Positions 1 through 10,446 of a stretch of DNA of 64,000 nt are shown piece after piece. Position 1 is the first letter of the stretch. Each line of letters starts with the position of its first letter. Origin of the DNA: Nitrosomonas sp. Is35 (lineage in GTDB: Bacteria; Pseudomonadota; Gammaproteobacteria; Burkholderiales; Nitrosomonadaceae); contig NZ_JAWJZH010000001.1 of assembly GCF_033063295.1 (NCBI RefSeq), positions 2,604,001 to 2,668,000 of the forward strand, given 5' to 3'. Under the pieces are notes generated by a model. It saw only the letters and a list, made by a program, of their open reading frames with translations, was not told the DNA's origin and ran no database searches. Both the position numbers and the translations under genes were made by a program.

Positions 1-1
1 T

Positions 2-685
2 GTACTGAAACGCGCGAGACTGCAGGAATTTACGCCGCGTGACAGCACCAATCAGCGGTTCAAGACGTTGCAATACGGTCTTAAGCGCCTGGCTAAGGTC
101 GAACAAGCCATCCAGGAACGGCTCAAGCGTGAAGCCAAACGCTATAACAAGTCTTACCCAGGTGAGCTTGTTCACTTTGATACCAAGCGGCTTTCCTTGT
201 TGAAAGGGCAATCCGCCAATGAACCTCGCGAGTACCTGTTTGTGGCCATCGATGATTTTTCCAGGGAGCTGTATGCCGATATTTTTCCCGATAAAACTCA
301 ACACAGCGCAGCTCGCTTTCTCATAGACACTGTCATTGCCCAATGTCCGTATCAGATCGACTGCGCTTATTCCGATAACGGCAAGGAATTTAAAGGAACT
401 GACGGCCATGCTTTCGGCAAAGCTTGCACACAACACGGTATCGGACAGAAGTTTACCCGCATCAATCGTCCGCAAACCAATGGCAAAGCCGAACGAGTCA
501 TCCGCACCCTGATGGATATGTGGCACAGCCAGATTTCCTTTAAAGACTGCGCCGATCGGCGCATTCTGCTTTCCCGTTTCATTAACTTCTACAATACCGT
601 CAAACCTCATAAGAGTTTGAATAATGCTACCCCTTATGAAATACTTCACGCTTATTTCAATCAACCTCTCTGTAAACAACCCTGA
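2..685 (+). CDS. IS481-family DDE transposase, 5'-truncated by the window edge
   Basis: This is the catalytic integrase core of an IS481-like transposase, which cuts and joins the IS ends. The frame is open to the first bases of the window, so the N-terminal helix-turn-helix lies outside; the TTG at 68 is only the first possible internal start. Counting from that TTG, the DDE triad is visible as D38 (HFDTK), D103 (YSDNGKEF) and E142 (NGKAERVIRTL), followed by the usual FYN...KPHKSL tail. The C-terminus is complete and ends 42 bp before the inferred IS end. No internal stop is seen in the visible part, so the element may be intact. Confidence 0.85.
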   Translation, partial: VLKRARLQEFTPRDSTNQRFKTLQYGLKRLAKVEQAIQERLKREAKRYNKSYPGELVHFDTKRLSLLKGQSANEPREYLFVAIDDFSRELYADIFPDKTQHSAARFLIDTVIAQCPYQIDCAYSDNGKEFKGTDGHAFGKACTQHGIGQKFTRINRPQTNGKAERVIRTLMDMWHSQISFKDCADRRILLSRFINFYNTVKPHKSLNNATPYEILHAYFNQPLCKQP

Positions 686-697
686 GATTTCTTACAA

Positions 698-720
698 ATT
701 AGCTTATCAGTTAAGCTAAT
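698..720. repeat. 9-bp perfect inverted repeat at the IS end
   Basis: ATTAGCTTA and TAAGCTAAT flank a 5-nt loop, TCAGT. The repeat lies between the transposase stop and the inferred IS right end. No T-run follows on either strand, so it looks more like a transposase-binding or end structure than a terminator. Confidence 0.6.
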
Positions 721-1219
721 CTACTACAGCCCCTAAATTTATCGCGAAAGGTGTCACCGAGTGTGAATATGGTTTGAGCAGTAGGAGCCGACTTTGCTGG
801 CTCAGCGATTATTGGCGATCCAGTAGTGGAACCATTCAAATGTACCCGCAACGATTCCAACAATTGAGCCAATCCGGCATGTTCCGTCCGATGATCCCAA
901 CCAATCAAATCCGCAGTTTGAATACGACCAAATCCATACGGACATTCCACGCGCTCGATGAACGCCGGAAAGAGAATGTCTTTGCGTTTACCGTATTCCG
1001 CCTCTTCCAGTACAAAATCGCTATCGCGCGACGTGGCCGACCACAGCACCACTACCGCTTTTGCTGCATGCAATTCGCGTTCGATTTCCTTATGCCAACG
1101 CCGCCCCACATGGGTTTGCTATCGATAAAAACTTCCCAGCCTTCCTGGCGAAAATGTTGCACCAAACGCTCCGCAATTGCAGCATCGCTTCTCGAATACG
1201 CAATAAAAATATCACTCAT
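711..1219 (-). pseudogene. TIR-domain gene, frameshifted and cut off by the IS
   Basis: The start codon at 1219 overlaps the glgB stop (ATGA), so the gene was probably translationally coupled to glgB. The first frame reads a TIR N-terminus ([12 protein letters not shown], then GWEVFIDS). At about 1120 the homologous reading jumps frame and continues as QTHVGRRWHKEIERELHA, KAVVVLWSATSRDSDFVLEE and ADLIGWD. One base appears missing near 1119-1121. After the TIR domain the sequence reads GDTFRDKFRG, which resembles the linker before a formylglycine-generating-enzyme (SUMF1/FGE) domain in TIR-FGE fusion proteins. There it runs into the IS end and stops at 711. The protein is therefore broken twice. 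The TIR assignment is firm; the lost FGE domain is inferred. Confidence 0.8.
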
Positions 1220-3378
1220 GATTGCAACGCAAACACCACCCCCGCCAGCGGCGGCAACGTAATCGCAATCGAGTCGGCGAATCCCATCCATGGCATTTGC
1301 ACGCTGGCGATGTTGCCGAGGTTGCCCATGTTACTGCCGCCGTAATACGCCGAATCGCTGTTGAAGATTTCGCGGTACATGCCCCCGGCGGGAACGCCGA
1401 TGCGGTAGCCGTTGCGCGGGACCGGGGTGAAGTTGAGGATGACCAGCACGAACGCGCCGTCTTTGCCGCGCCGCAGGTAGCTGATGGTGGATTGATCGGC
1501 ATCCTGGCAGTCAATCCATTGAAAGCCTTCGGCGGCGAAGTCGAGTTGATGCAGGGCCGGGGTGTTTTGATAGCAGCGATTCAAATCGCGCAGCGCGGCT
1601 TGCACACCAGCATGCAAGGGTTGTTGCAGCAAACCCCAGTCCAGCTCGGCGCTTACACGCCATTCCAGGCGCTGCGCGAATTCATTGCCCATGAAAGTGA
1701 GTTTTTTGCCCGGACAAGTCATTTGGTACGTCAATAACAGGCGCATATTGGCGAATTTCTGCCAATCGTCGCCGGGCATTTTGTTGAGTAGCGAGCCTTT
1801 GCCGTGCACGACTTCATCGTGTGAAAACGGCAGGACAAAGTTTTCGCTGTACGCATAGAGCTGGCTGAACGTAAGTTGATCCTGGTGATAGCGCCGGTAA
1901 ATGGGATCTTGGCACATGTACGACAATGTGTCGTGCATCCAGCCCATGTTCCATTTCATCGAAAACCCCAGGCCGCCGACGTAGGTCGGGCGCGACACCG
2001 CGGGCCAGGCGGTGGATTCTTCCGCCAGTGTCAGCGCGCCGGGAAATTCACCGTGCACCATGACGTTCAGATCGCGCAGAAAATCGATCGCTTCCAGGTT
2101 CTCCCGGCCGCCGTATTTGTTCGGCAGCCATTCGCCTTCCTTGCGCGAGTAATCGAGGTACAACATCGAAGCGACCGCATCGACGCGCAATCCGTCCAGA
2201 TGAAATTCGGACAGCCAATAATGCGCGCTGGACAGCAGAAACGATTTCACTTCGTTGCGTCCGTAATTGAAAATGTACGTACCCCAATCCTGGTGAAATC
2301 CCAAGCGCGGGTCTTCATGCTCGTACAACGCCGTGCCGTCGAAGCGCGCCAGCGCGAATGCATCCTGCGGAAAATGCGCAGGCACCCAGTCGAGAATCAC
2401 ACCGATTCCCGCTTGGTGGCAGGCATCGACAAAAAAGCGGAAATCATCGGGTGAGCCATAACGGCTGGTGACGGCAAAATAGCCGGTGGTCTGGTAACCC
2501 CACGATTCGTCCAGCGGATGTTCCGAAACCGGCATCAGTTCGATATGCGTGTAGCCCATGTCCACTACATAAGGCAACAGGTGCTGCGCCAGCTCGCGGT
2601 AATTATAAAAACGCCCATCGGGATGGCGCTTCCACGAACCGGCGTGCATTTCAAAGATGTTCAGCGGCGCGTGCAGCCAGTCCCAGTTCTCGCGATGAGT
2701 CATCCATGCCGTATCTTGCCAGTCAAAACCGCTATCCGCGGGCGCCAATGCCGCCGTCTGAGGGCGCAGTTCAAAGCGCTGGGCATACGGGTCTGTTTTG
2801 ATCAGAATCTCGCCGCTGGCGCGGTTGCGAATCTCGAATTTGTACAGCGAACCGGGCGGCAATTCCGGAATGAACAATTCCCAGACACCGCTGGCATGAT
2901 GCACGCGCATGGGATGCATACGGCCGTCCCAGCGGTTGAAATCACCGACCACACTGACCCGTTCAGCATTCGGCGCCCACACCGCGAAACGCATGCCATT
3001 CACCCCGGCATTGCTGACAGAATGTGCGCCGAGGGTACGATACGTCTGCCATAACTTGCCTTCGTTGAACAAGTACAAATCGTGATCGGAAATTTGCGGC
3101 GCAAAAGCATACGGATCGAATAGCTCATAAACGATATGCCGCTCCCCTTTTTTCTCGATGCGCAAACGGTAGGGCATAGCAGGGGCAGTGTCTCCACGCC
3201 ATTCGAAAATTCCATCCGGATGGATGCGTTGCATCGGCTCAAAACCGGTTGCCGTCCTGATCCACACCTGTACGTCGTAGGGACGGAATACCCGTACCAG
3301 CGTTTGACCCTGCTCACGGTGCAGCCCGAGGTAGGCATAGGGATCGTGCAGGCGCGCATCGAGCAGCGCATTTTGCAT
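1216..3378 (-). CDS. glgB: 1,4-alpha-glucan branching enzyme
   Basis: GlgB makes alpha-1,6 branches in glycogen by cutting and transferring alpha-1,4 chains in the cytoplasm. The 720-residue length from the ATG at 3378 fits the GH13 GlgB family; the frame is open further upstream but that extension has no family look. The order is a CBM48 N-domain ([12 protein letters not shown]), then the GH13 barrel with the region-2 motif [19 protein letters not shown] (nucleophile Asp), the region-3 Glu in LAEESTAWP and region 4 in [14 protein letters not shown]-terminal beta domain follows. It is transcribed away from glgC, and its stop overlaps the start of the TIR gene. Glycogen storage is consistent with the rest of the block to 11922. 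Confidence 0.96.
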   Translation of the reverse strand: MQNALLDARLHDPYAYLGLHREQGQTLVRVFRPYDVQVWIRTATGFEPMQRIHPDGIFEWRGDTAPAMPYRLRIEKKGERHIVYELFDPYAFAPQISDHDLYLFNEGKLWQTYRTLGAHSVSNAGVNGMRFAVWAPNAERVSVVGDFNRWDGRMHPMRVHHASGVWELFIPELPPGSLYKFEIRNRASGEILIKTDPYAQRFELRPQTAALAPADSGFDWQDTAWMTHRENWDWLHAPLNIFEMHAGSWKRHPDGRFYNYRELAQHLLPYVVDMGYTHIELMPVSEHPLDESWGYQTTGYFAVTSRYGSPDDFRFFVDACHQAGIGVILDWVPAHFPQDAFALARFDGTALYEHEDPRLGFHQDWGTYIFNYGRNEVKSFLLSSAHYWLSEFHLDGLRVDAVASMLYLDYSRKEGEWLPNKYGGRENLEAIDFLRDLNVMVHGEFPGALTLAEESTAWPAVSRPTYVGGLGFSMKWNMGWMHDTLSYMCQDPIYRRYHQDQLTFSQLYAYSENFVLPFSHDEVVHGKGSLLNKMPGDDWQKFANMRLLLTYQMTCPGKKLTFMGNEFAQRLEWRVSAELDWGLLQQPLHAGVQAALRDLNRCYQNTPALHQLDFAAEGFQWIDCQDADQSTISYLRRGKDGAFVLVILNFTPVPRNGYRIGVPAGGMYREIFNSDSAYYGGSNMGNLGNIASVQMPWMGFADSIAITLPPLAGVVFALQS

Positions 3379-3544
3379 GGCGTTAGTTTTTCTGACTGTA
3401 ATCACATTATTTGACCGGTTGGCTGATATCTCGTGAATTATAACGTGTCTGCTCTTTGACTTAAGACAATTGAACTGAGAGCTTAATGTGAGAAAGTGCC
3501 ATAATACGATACTATATCGACATGCATTAAAAAGGGACATCGCG
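3379..3544. promoter_or_regulatory. Divergent glgB/glgC intergenic region
   Basis: These 166 bp must hold the promoters for both glgB (minus) and the glgC-glgA genes (plus). The stretch is AT-richer than its flanks. A -10-like TAATAC at 3502-3507 and TACTAT at 3510-3515 precede glgC, but neither has a well-spaced -35. The glgC start is set by AAGGGA just upstream of 3545. No riboswitch or clear operator was recognised. Confidence 0.45.
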
Positions 3545-4870
3545 ATGGACAATCATAATGAACCGCACTATGCCGGTGAATCCCAGGCGCAAAACAAAAC
3601 CGGCAGTCACTTCCACAGCAACATTTCGCACGACACACTGGCGCTGATTCTGGCCGGAGGACGCGGCAGCCGCTTGCATCAACTGACCGATTGGCGCGCC
3701 AAACCGGCGGTTCCCTTTGGCGGCAAATTCCGTATCATCGACTTCCCGCTTTCCAACTGCGTCAACTCGGGTTTCCGGCGCATCGGCGTGGTCACGCAAT
3801 ACAAGGCCCAAAGCCTGATCCGCCATATCCAGCACGGCTGGAGTTTTCTCGATGGGCGTTTCAAGGAATTTATCGAACTGCTGCCCGCGCAGCAGCGCAC
3901 GGCCGATGAAACCTGGTATCAAGGCACAGCCGACGCGATTTTTCAGAATATCGACATTATGCAGCGCCACGCAGCTAAATACGTGATGATTCTGGGCGGC
4001 GATCACATTTACAAAATGGATTACAGCAAACTGCTGGCCGAGCATATCCAGAAAGGCGCGGATATGACGGTGGCTTGCCTCGAAGTTCCATTGGAAGAAG
4101 CCACTGCTTTCGGGGTGATGGGCGTCAATGAAGCCTGGCAGGTCACCAGCTTTACCGAAAAACCGGCACATCCTGCGCCGATACCGGGTCAACCGGAAAA
4201 AGCGCTGGCGAGCATGGGAATCTATGTGTTCAACGCCGCATTTCTTTACCAGCAATTAATCCGCGACCATCAAACCCAGGACTCATCGCACGATTTCGGC
4301 AAAGACCTGATTCCTTACCTGGTGCCGCGCTACCGCGTCTTCGCGCACCGTTTCCAGAACAGTTGCGTCAACATGGCATCGGATACAGTACCGTACTGGC
4401 GCGATGTGGGAACGATCGACGCGTATTGGGAAGCCAACGTCGATCTCGTCAGCGTCACCCCGCAGCTCAATTTGTACGATGCCGACTGGCCGATCTGGAC
4501 GCATCAGGAACAATTGCCCCCCGCCAAGTTCGTTTTCGACGACGACGACCGCCGCGGCCAGGCTTTGGATTCTTCGGTATCGGGCGGTTGCATTATCAGT
4601 GGCGCGACGGTGCGCCGTTCCTTGCTGTTCTCCAATGTCAAAGTGAATAGTTTCAGCAGTGTGGAAGATTCGGTCATCCTGCCCGATGTGGTGGTCGGCC
4701 GGCATGCGCGCCTGCGCCGTGTGGTGGTGGAAAAAAAATGCATCATTCCCGAAGGATTGGTGGTGGGCTATGATCCCGATGAAGATCGCAAGCGGTTCTA
4801 TGTAACAGATAGAGGTATTACCTTGATCACACCCGAAATGCTGGGACAGGAAATCCACAAGGCCTGCTGA
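3545..4870 (+). CDS. glgC: Glucose-1-phosphate adenylyltransferase
   Basis: GlgC makes ADP-glucose from glucose-1-phosphate and ATP, the committed step of bacterial glycogen synthesis. The 441-residue protein has the nucleotidyltransferase signature [13 protein letters not shown] near residue 35, then [19 protein letters not shown], the substrate loop [12 protein letters not shown] and [12 protein letters not shown]-terminal left-handed beta-helix follows ([23 protein letters not shown]). The start at 3545 was preferred over an upstream in-frame ATG at 3488 because AAGGGA lies at proper spacing and the family N-terminus fits. It heads a same-strand run with two GH57 genes, pgi and glgA. Confidence 0.96.
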   Translation: MDNHNEPHYAGESQAQNKTGSHFHSNISHDTLALILAGGRGSRLHQLTDWRAKPAVPFGGKFRIIDFPLSNCVNSGFRRIGVVTQYKAQSLIRHIQHGWSFLDGRFKEFIELLPAQQRTADETWYQGTADAIFQNIDIMQRHAAKYVMILGGDHIYKMDYSKLLAEHIQKGADMTVACLEVPLEEATAFGVMGVNEAWQVTSFTEKPAHPAPIPGQPEKALASMGIYVFNAAFLYQQLIRDHQTQDSSHDFGKDLIPYLVPRYRVFAHRFQNSCVNMASDTVPYWRDVGTIDAYWEANVDLVSVTPQLNLYDADWPIWTHQEQLPPAKFVFDDDDRRGQALDSSVSGGCIISGATVRRSLLFSNVKVNSFSSVEDSVILPDVVVGRHARLRRVVVEKKCIIPEGLVVGYDPDEDRKRFYVTDRGITLITPEMLGQEIHKAC

Positions 4871-4943
4871 CCTGGTCATGGCGAACGTAACCTATGAGAA
4901 GCCTCTCTAATAACAATAATTCAGCGGGTATCACCATTTTTAA

Positions 4944-6647
4944 ATGAAGCAATTAAATCTAGTTTTACTGTGGCACATGCATCAGCCGGACTACCGGGAT
5001 TATGTCACCAACGAATTTGTGTTGCCGTGGGTATATCTCCATGCCATCAAGGACTATACCGACATGGCGTATCATCTGGAAATGCACCCGCGCACCAAAG
5101 CAGTCATTAATTTTGTGCCGGTGCTGCTGGATCAGCTGGAGGATTTCTCCATGCAATTTTCCACCGGGCAAATCCGCAGCCCCTTGCTGCGTCTGTTAGC
5201 AACACCCGACCTGGAACACATCTCCATCCAGGATCGCTTATACGTGTTCGACAGTTGCTTTCTCAGCAATCACACCACCATGCTGCAACCGTATCCGGCC
5301 TATAAGCGTTTGCACGAGCTCTACCAGATGTTCAACAAACGCAGCGAAAGCGAACTGACTTATTTCTCCGGGCAGTATTTAGCCGATTTGCTGGTGTGGT
5401 ATCACTTGGCGTGGATGGGCGAAAGCGTGCGCCGCAATAACGAGTTTGTGATGAAATTGATGGCGCAAAGCCAGGAATTCAGCTATGAAAACCGCTTGCA
5501 ACTGTTCAACCTGATCGGTGAATTGATCCGGGAACTGATCCCGCGTTACCGCAAACTCGCCGAATCCGGCCAGATTGAGTTATCCACCACGCCGCATTAT
5601 CATCCGCTCGCACCGCTGCTGATCGATTTCACTTCCGCCCGCGACAGTCAACCCGGCGTAACATTACCGGAGCACCAACTGTATCCGGGCGGCCGCAGCC
5701 GCGTTGCGTTTCATCTTTCTTCGGCCATCTCCAGCCACACCCAGCGTTTCAATGAACAACCCACCGGGATATGGCCAGCCGAAGGCGCTTTGTCGTCAGC
5801 GTTACTGAAAATCTTTGCCGAGCAAAATTGCCAATGGAGCGCGAGCGGCGAAGGCGTACTGGCCAATAGCCTGCGGGCTTCTTATCCGGACGCGCCGTTA
5901 CCGGACCGCAACGAGTATTTGTACCGCCCCTACCAAATCGATGGAGAATCCGGACAAGTCATCTGCTTTTTCCGTGACGACCAATTGTCCGACTTGATCG
6001 GCTTTGAATACGCCAAATGGTTTGGCCGCGATGCCGCGGAAAATTTTATCCAATCGCTGGAGCGGATCTACCATGGCACCCCTGCCGGTGAGAATCCGGT
6101 AGTCAGTGTGATTCTGGATGGAGAAAATGCCTGGGAGTCGTATCCCTACAATGGCTTTTATTTTCTCGATGATCTCTATGGTTTGCTCGAGAACCACCCG
6201 TTTATCCGCACCACGACGTACCGGAACTATATCGCCGGCACGGAGAAGACTAATATTACTAGAACATTGCCAACACTGGCGGCCGGTAGCTGGGTGTATG
6301 GCACCTTCTCAACCTGGATCGGCGACAAGGAAAAGAATCATGCCTGGGATATGCTCTGCGCCGCAAAACAGAGTTTTGACCTGGTCATGCAAAGCGATCG
6401 CTTGAGCGACGAAAGAAAGGTTGAAGCCAGCCGTCAATTGGCCTCCTGCGAAAGCTCCGACTGGTTCTGGTGGTTTGGCGATTACAACCCGGCGCACTCG
6501 GTCGCCAGTTTCGATCATCTATTCCGGTTGAACCTGATGAATCTGTATCGCTTACTTAAACTGCCGGTACCACCGGCATTACAGGAATCGATTAGCAAAG
6601 GCAATGAGCAAAACGAAGCAAGCAGTGCCATGCGGCGGTCTTCATAG
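4944..6647 (+). CDS. GH57 family alpha-glucan hydrolase/transferase
   Basis: This 567-residue enzyme belongs to glycoside hydrolase family 57, whose members cleave or transfer alpha-glucans with a Glu nucleophile and Asp acid. The GH57 N-terminus is clear (LWHMHQPDYRD). The likely nucleophile is the Glu near residue 280 in GIWPAEGALS, and the likely acid is Asp near 392 in VILDGENAWESY. A WIGDKEKNHAW motif and a helical C-terminus follow. It lacks the DUF1925/DUF1926 architecture of the next gene. No signal peptide is seen, so it is cytoplasmic. Its position between glgC and glgA points to glycogen or maltodextrin processing; whether it is an amylase, debranching or branching-like enzyme cannot be read from the sequence. 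Confidence 0.88.
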   Translation: MKQLNLVLLWHMHQPDYRDYVTNEFVLPWVYLHAIKDYTDMAYHLEMHPRTKAVINFVPVLLDQLEDFSMQFSTGQIRSPLLRLLATPDLEHISIQDRLYVFDSCFLSNHTTMLQPYPAYKRLHELYQMFNKRSESELTYFSGQYLADLLVWYHLAWMGESVRRNNEFVMKLMAQSQEFSYENRLQLFNLIGELIRELIPRYRKLAESGQIELSTTPHYHPLAPLLIDFTSARDSQPGVTLPEHQLYPGGRSRVAFHLSSAISSHTQRFNEQPTGIWPAEGALSSALLKIFAEQNCQWSASGEGVLANSLRASYPDAPLPDRNEYLYRPYQIDGESGQVICFFRDDQLSDLIGFEYAKWFGRDAAENFIQSLERIYHGTPAGENPVVSVILDGENAWESYPYNGFYFLDDLYGLLENHPFIRTTTYRNYIAGTEKTNITRTLPTLAAGSWVYGTFSTWIGDKEKNHAWDMLCAAKQSFDLVMQSDRLSDERKVEASRQLASCESSDWFWWFGDYNPAHSVASFDHLFRLNLMNLYRLLKLPVPPALQESISKGNEQNEASSAMRRSS

Positions 6648-6735
6648 CACCTGATCAGCTCCAACTGCATCGCGCAGTTGTATAATCGGGTGTGCGGTCG
6701 CGCTGGTTTTTAAAAACGACTACCAGGATCATTGA

Positions 6736-8745
6736 ATGTCACAACGTGTATCGCTACTTTTCGGTGTGCATGCGCACCAGCCCGTCGGTAATTTTCCCGA
6801 AGTGCTCGAAGACGCGCATCTGCGCTGTTACAAACCGTTTCTGCAGGTGCTGTACCGCTATCCGGATTTCCGCTTTTCCGTGCATTTCTCCGGCTGGCTG
6901 CTCGATTACCTGTTGCAGCGTTTTCCCGATGATATGGCATTACTGCACGAAATGGTCGCACGGCGGCAAGTGGAGTTATTCGGCGCTGGCGATACCGAAC
7001 CGGTGCTGGCAGTCATTCCCAACCGCGACCGCACCGGGCAGATTGACGCCTTCTCCAATAAATTAGCGGCAAAATTCGGTCAACGCCCGCAAGGCGCATG
7101 GCTCACCGAACGCGTGTGGGAATCCACCGTCGTTCCGTCGCTGGCGGATTGCGGTATCCGCTATGTCACCGTGGACGACTACCATTTTCTCTGCGCGGGC
7201 AAAACACCGGAGGAATTAAACGGTTACTTCACCACCGAAGAAGATTCCCATAAGCTCGACTTATTCCCGATTTCCGAATCGCTGCGCTACAAAATTCCTT
7301 TTTCTCCCGTCGAGGAAACCATCGCCTATCTGGAATCACTCGCCGGTCAGCATGCGCAAAATACCCGCGCGGCGGCGATTTACTTTGATGACATCGAGAA
7401 ATTCGGCATCTGGCCGGAAACTTACCAGTGGGTATACGAAAAAGGCTGGCTCGAACGTTTTATTCAAGGCGTACTCGCTTCGAACAAAATCAGCACGCAG
7501 CACTACAGCGAATATCACGCCAGCGAAAAAACCCGTGGCATCGTCTACCTGCCCACGGTATCGTACATTGAGATGAACGAATGGACCTTGCCCGCGCAAT
7601 CCGCCAATACCTACGCGGACTTGGTGCAGCAAGCCAAAACCAGCGGCTGGTACGAGCACAAAAAAGCGTTTTTACGCGGTGGTATCTGGAAAAACTTCTT
7701 CTCGCGTTACCCGGAATCCAACTGGATGCATAAGCGCATGCTGAGTCTATCCGCACGGCTGAATGCGCTGCCGCAAAAGTATCGCAGCGCGCTGATGCAG
7801 CAAAAGCTTTACGAATCGCAAGCCAACGATGCTTACTGGCACGGCCTGTTCGGCGGGCTGTACTTGCCGCATCTGCGCCGCGCCGTGTACAACGCGCTGG
7901 TTGAACTGGAAGCGTTGCTCGACGCGCGCGCGCCACGCGCGGCGTATTTCACCGAAGACACCGATCTGGACGGCGTGGAAGAAACTTACTTGCACAATGG
8001 CGTTCTGCAAGCCGTGCTGAAACTGGATCAGTTTGCCAGCATTTGCGAGCTGGATGCCTATCCGCTCCGGCATAATTTTGGCGATACCCTGCGCTGCCAG
8101 GTCGAACATTATTATCAGAAAATTCAACCGGGCGCAGGCGCGCCATCCAGCCACACAACTAGCGGCATCGCCTCCGCGCATGACCGAATCAGCTACAAGC
8201 ATGAAATCAGCGCCGAAGACATTGTGCCGGACGATCATCCGCGTAATCTGTTCGTCGACCGCCTGGACGGCATGTTCATCACCTACCGGTCTCTGGCTTC
8301 AGCGCTTGAAAACAACCATTTCCAGTCGGAAAACACGGCGTATCCGGTGCATAAACTGATTATGCTGGACGGCAACCGGCTGCAAGTCACTTATCATTTC
8401 ACCGCCAAACTGGCGCACAGCTTCAGCACCGAAATCAACTTGGCGATGCCGAGCTGCGACGGTGTCGGCGGACGCTATATTTATCAAGGTAAAATTCCCG
8501 GCGGCTTCGGCCAGTGGCTCGAATTAACCGGTCTATCCGAACTCACCCTGGACGATGACACCTTGGGCGGCAGTGTCACACTGACGACATCTCATCCGGT
8601 TACATTACGTGCACACCCGCATTTCTCGGTATCGCAATCCGAAAGCGGGTTTGAAAAAATTATGCAGGCAACGACGCTTATCCTGGAATGGCCGGTCACA
8701 GCACCGGAGTTGATCGTCACCTTGCAGATCAATACCAGGAAATAG
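6736..8745 (+). CDS. GH57 4-alpha-glucanotransferase/alpha-amylase-like
   Basis: A second, distinct GH57 enzyme of 669 residues with the layout of Thermococcus-type 4-alpha-glucanotransferases: a GH57 barrel (FGVHAHQPVGNF), then DUF1925-like and DUF1926-like beta domains. The nucleophile is the Glu near residue 124 in AWLTERVWES and the acid is the Asp near 218 in AIYFDDIEKFGIWPET, close to the E123/D214 pair of the T. litoralis enzyme. These enzymes disproportionate maltooligosaccharides in the cytoplasm. An AGGA lies upstream of the ATG. Two GH57 genes in one glycogen locus, with no glgX or glgP seen here, suggest a GH57-based turnover route (inference). Confidence 0.9.
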   Translation: MSQRVSLLFGVHAHQPVGNFPEVLEDAHLRCYKPFLQVLYRYPDFRFSVHFSGWLLDYLLQRFPDDMALLHEMVARRQVELFGAGDTEPVLAVIPNRDRTGQIDAFSNKLAAKFGQRPQGAWLTERVWESTVVPSLADCGIRYVTVDDYHFLCAGKTPEELNGYFTTEEDSHKLDLFPISESLRYKIPFSPVEETIAYLESLAGQHAQNTRAAAIYFDDIEKFGIWPETYQWVYEKGWLERFIQGVLASNKISTQHYSEYHASEKTRGIVYLPTVSYIEMNEWTLPAQSANTYADLVQQAKTSGWYEHKKAFLRGGIWKNFFSRYPESNWMHKRMLSLSARLNALPQKYRSALMQQKLYESQANDAYWHGLFGGLYLPHLRRAVYNALVELEALLDARAPRAAYFTEDTDLDGVEETYLHNGVLQAVLKLDQFASICELDAYPLRHNFGDTLRCQVEHYYQKIQPGAGAPSSHTTSGIASAHDRISYKHEISAEDIVPDDHPRNLFVDRLDGMFITYRSLASALENNHFQSENTAYPVHKLIMLDGNRLQVTYHFTAKLAHSFSTEINLAMPSCDGVGGRYIYQGKIPGGFGQWLELTGLSELTLDDDTLGGSVTLTTSHPVTLRAHPHFSVSQSESGFEKIMQATTLILEWPVTAPELIVTLQINTRK

Positions 8746-8799
8746 CAGAGAACCGGCTAATCGTCAGCATGATCCATAATCTCAGCAGTTAACACAAAT

Positions 8800-10437
8800 A
8801 TGATGCCATCCCTTACGCAATCACCGGCCTGGCTTGCGCTGCAAGCTCATCAACCCGTCATGGCGCAACAGCATTTGCGCAGTTTATTCCAGCAAGATCC
8901 GCAGCGTTTTGAGAAATTCTCGCTGCTGTTCAACGATATTCTGCTCGATTATTCAAAGCAACCGGTCAATCAGGACACGGTCGATCTGTTGCTGGCACTG
9001 GCGCGGCAGCAAAAACTGAGCGATTGGATCGAGCGCATGTTTGCCGGTGAAAAAATCAATTCCACCGAGCAGCGCGCCGCATTGCATATCGCGTTGCGCA
9101 GCGAGCAGCCGGTCCATGTGGGTGGCATCGACGTGTTGCCGGAAGTCAAACGCGTGTTGAAACAAATGGAGCGTTTCACCATCGCGGTGCACAGCGGCGC
9201 GCGCAAAGGCTACAGCGGCAAAATGTTCACCGACATCGTCAACATCGGCATCGGCGGCTCGGATCTCGGCCCGGTAATGGTGACCGAAGCGCTCAAGCCT
9301 TACCAGCTCAGCAGCATCACGGCGCATTTCATTTCCAACATCGACGGCGCGCAATTATCCGCCACGTTGTGTCATCTCAATCCTGAGACAACCTTGTTCA
9401 TCATCGCTTCGAAAACCTTCACCACGCAGGAAACGCTCACCAACGCGCACACCGCGCGCACCTGGTTTCTGGCGCACGGCGGCAGCGAGCAAGACATCGC
9501 GCAGCACTTTGTCGCGGTATCGACTAATCGCTCCGCGGTGGAAAAATTCGGCATCGATCCTGACAACATGTTTGAATTCTGGGATTGGGTCGGCGGGCGT
9601 TATTCGTTATGGTCGGCAATCGGCTTGCCGATTGCGCTCGCCGCCGGCATGGACAACTTTTATGCCCTGCTCGCCGGTGCGCGCGGCATGGACCGGCACT
9701 TCGCCACCGCGCCGCTGGAAAAAAACCTGCCAGTGATACTGGGCTTGATCGGTATCTGGCAAATCAATTTTTTCGATACATCATCGCATGCCGTATTGCC
9801 GTACGATCAATCGCTGCATCGCTTTCCCGCTTATTTGCAGCAACTGGAAATGGAAAGCAACGGCAAGCGCATCACCCGTAACGGCGAGGCGGTCGATTAC
9901 GCCACCGGCGCGGTCGTTTGGGGCGAACCCGGCACCAATGGGCAACATGCGTTCTATCAATTATTGCATCAGGGCACGCAAACCGTTTCCGCCGATTTTC
10001 TGGCGCCTTGCCAGAGTCATTATCCGGTCGGCGATCACCATCGCATGTTGTTGGCGAATTTCTTCGCCCAGACGGAAGCATTGATGACCGGCAAGAATGA
10101 ACAGGAAGTCCGCGCCGAGCTAACTGCACAGGGCATGAGCGCGAATGCCGTGGAACAATTGCTGCCGCACAAAATTTTTCCCGGTAACCGTCCGACCACG
10201 TCGATTCTATTCAAAAAACTCGATCCCGAAACACTGGGGGCGTTGATTGCCCTGTACGAACATAAAGTGTTCGTGCAAAGCGTGATCTGGAATATCAATC
10301 CGTTCGACCAATGGGGCGTGGAGCTGGGCAAGCAGCTGGCGGGAAAAATCCTGACCGAACTGGAACACACAGGTACCGTCACTTCTCACGACGCATCCAC
10401 CAACGGCTTGATCGGTTACTTCAAGGCCAACCAGTAG
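8800..10437 (+). CDS. pgi: Glucose-6-phosphate isomerase
   Basis: Pgi interconverts glucose-6-phosphate and fructose-6-phosphate. The 545-residue protein has the family motifs [41 protein letters not shown], the catalytic Glu in [18 protein letters not shown], and the C-terminal Lys region in [11 protein letters not shown]. The ATG at 8800 has no strong Shine-Dalgarno, and a second ATG follows at once. It ends 9 bp before glgA, so the two are probably co-transcribed. In an autotroph this enzyme links Calvin-cycle fructose-6-P to glycogen storage (inference from context). Confidence 0.97.
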   Translation: MMPSLTQSPAWLALQAHQPVMAQQHLRSLFQQDPQRFEKFSLLFNDILLDYSKQPVNQDTVDLLLALARQQKLSDWIERMFAGEKINSTEQRAALHIALRSEQPVHVGGIDVLPEVKRVLKQMERFTIAVHSGARKGYSGKMFTDIVNIGIGGSDLGPVMVTEALKPYQLSSITAHFISNIDGAQLSATLCHLNPETTLFIIASKTFTTQETLTNAHTARTWFLAHGGSEQDIAQHFVAVSTNRSAVEKFGIDPDNMFEFWDWVGGRYSLWSAIGLPIALAAGMDNFYALLAGARGMDRHFATAPLEKNLPVILGLIGIWQINFFDTSSHAVLPYDQSLHRFPAYLQQLEMESNGKRITRNGEAVDYATGAVVWGEPGTNGQHAFYQLLHQGTQTVSADFLAPCQSHYPVGDHHRMLLANFFAQTEALMTGKNEQEVRAELTAQGMSANAVEQLLPHKIFPGNRPTTSILFKKLDPETLGALIALYEHKVFVQSVIWNINPFDQWGVELGKQLAGKILTELEHTGTVTSHDASTNGLIGYFKANQ

Positions 10438-10446
10438 ACAATCCTC

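Larger units (their letters stand above)
1..727 (+). mobile_element. Right part of an IS481-like insertion sequence
   Basis: The window opens inside an insertion sequence. It carries the C-terminal part of a DDE transposase and about 40 bp of non-coding end. The right end is placed near 727, where the minus strand reads TGTAGTAG, a TGT start typical of IS481-type ends, and where the disrupted TIR gene loses similarity. A perfect 9-bp inverted repeat with a 5-nt loop (698-720, ATTAGCTTA/TAAGCTAAT) lies just inside this end. The left end is outside the window, so neither terminal repeats nor a target duplication can be compared. The exact boundary is inferred. Confidence 0.7.

Noticed and set aside
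1876..2454. 192-codon open frame on the plus strand
   Set aside because: Antisense to glgB, whose motifs are clear throughout.
3527..4255. 242-codon open frame on the minus strand
   Set aside because: Antisense to glgC; no independent signals.
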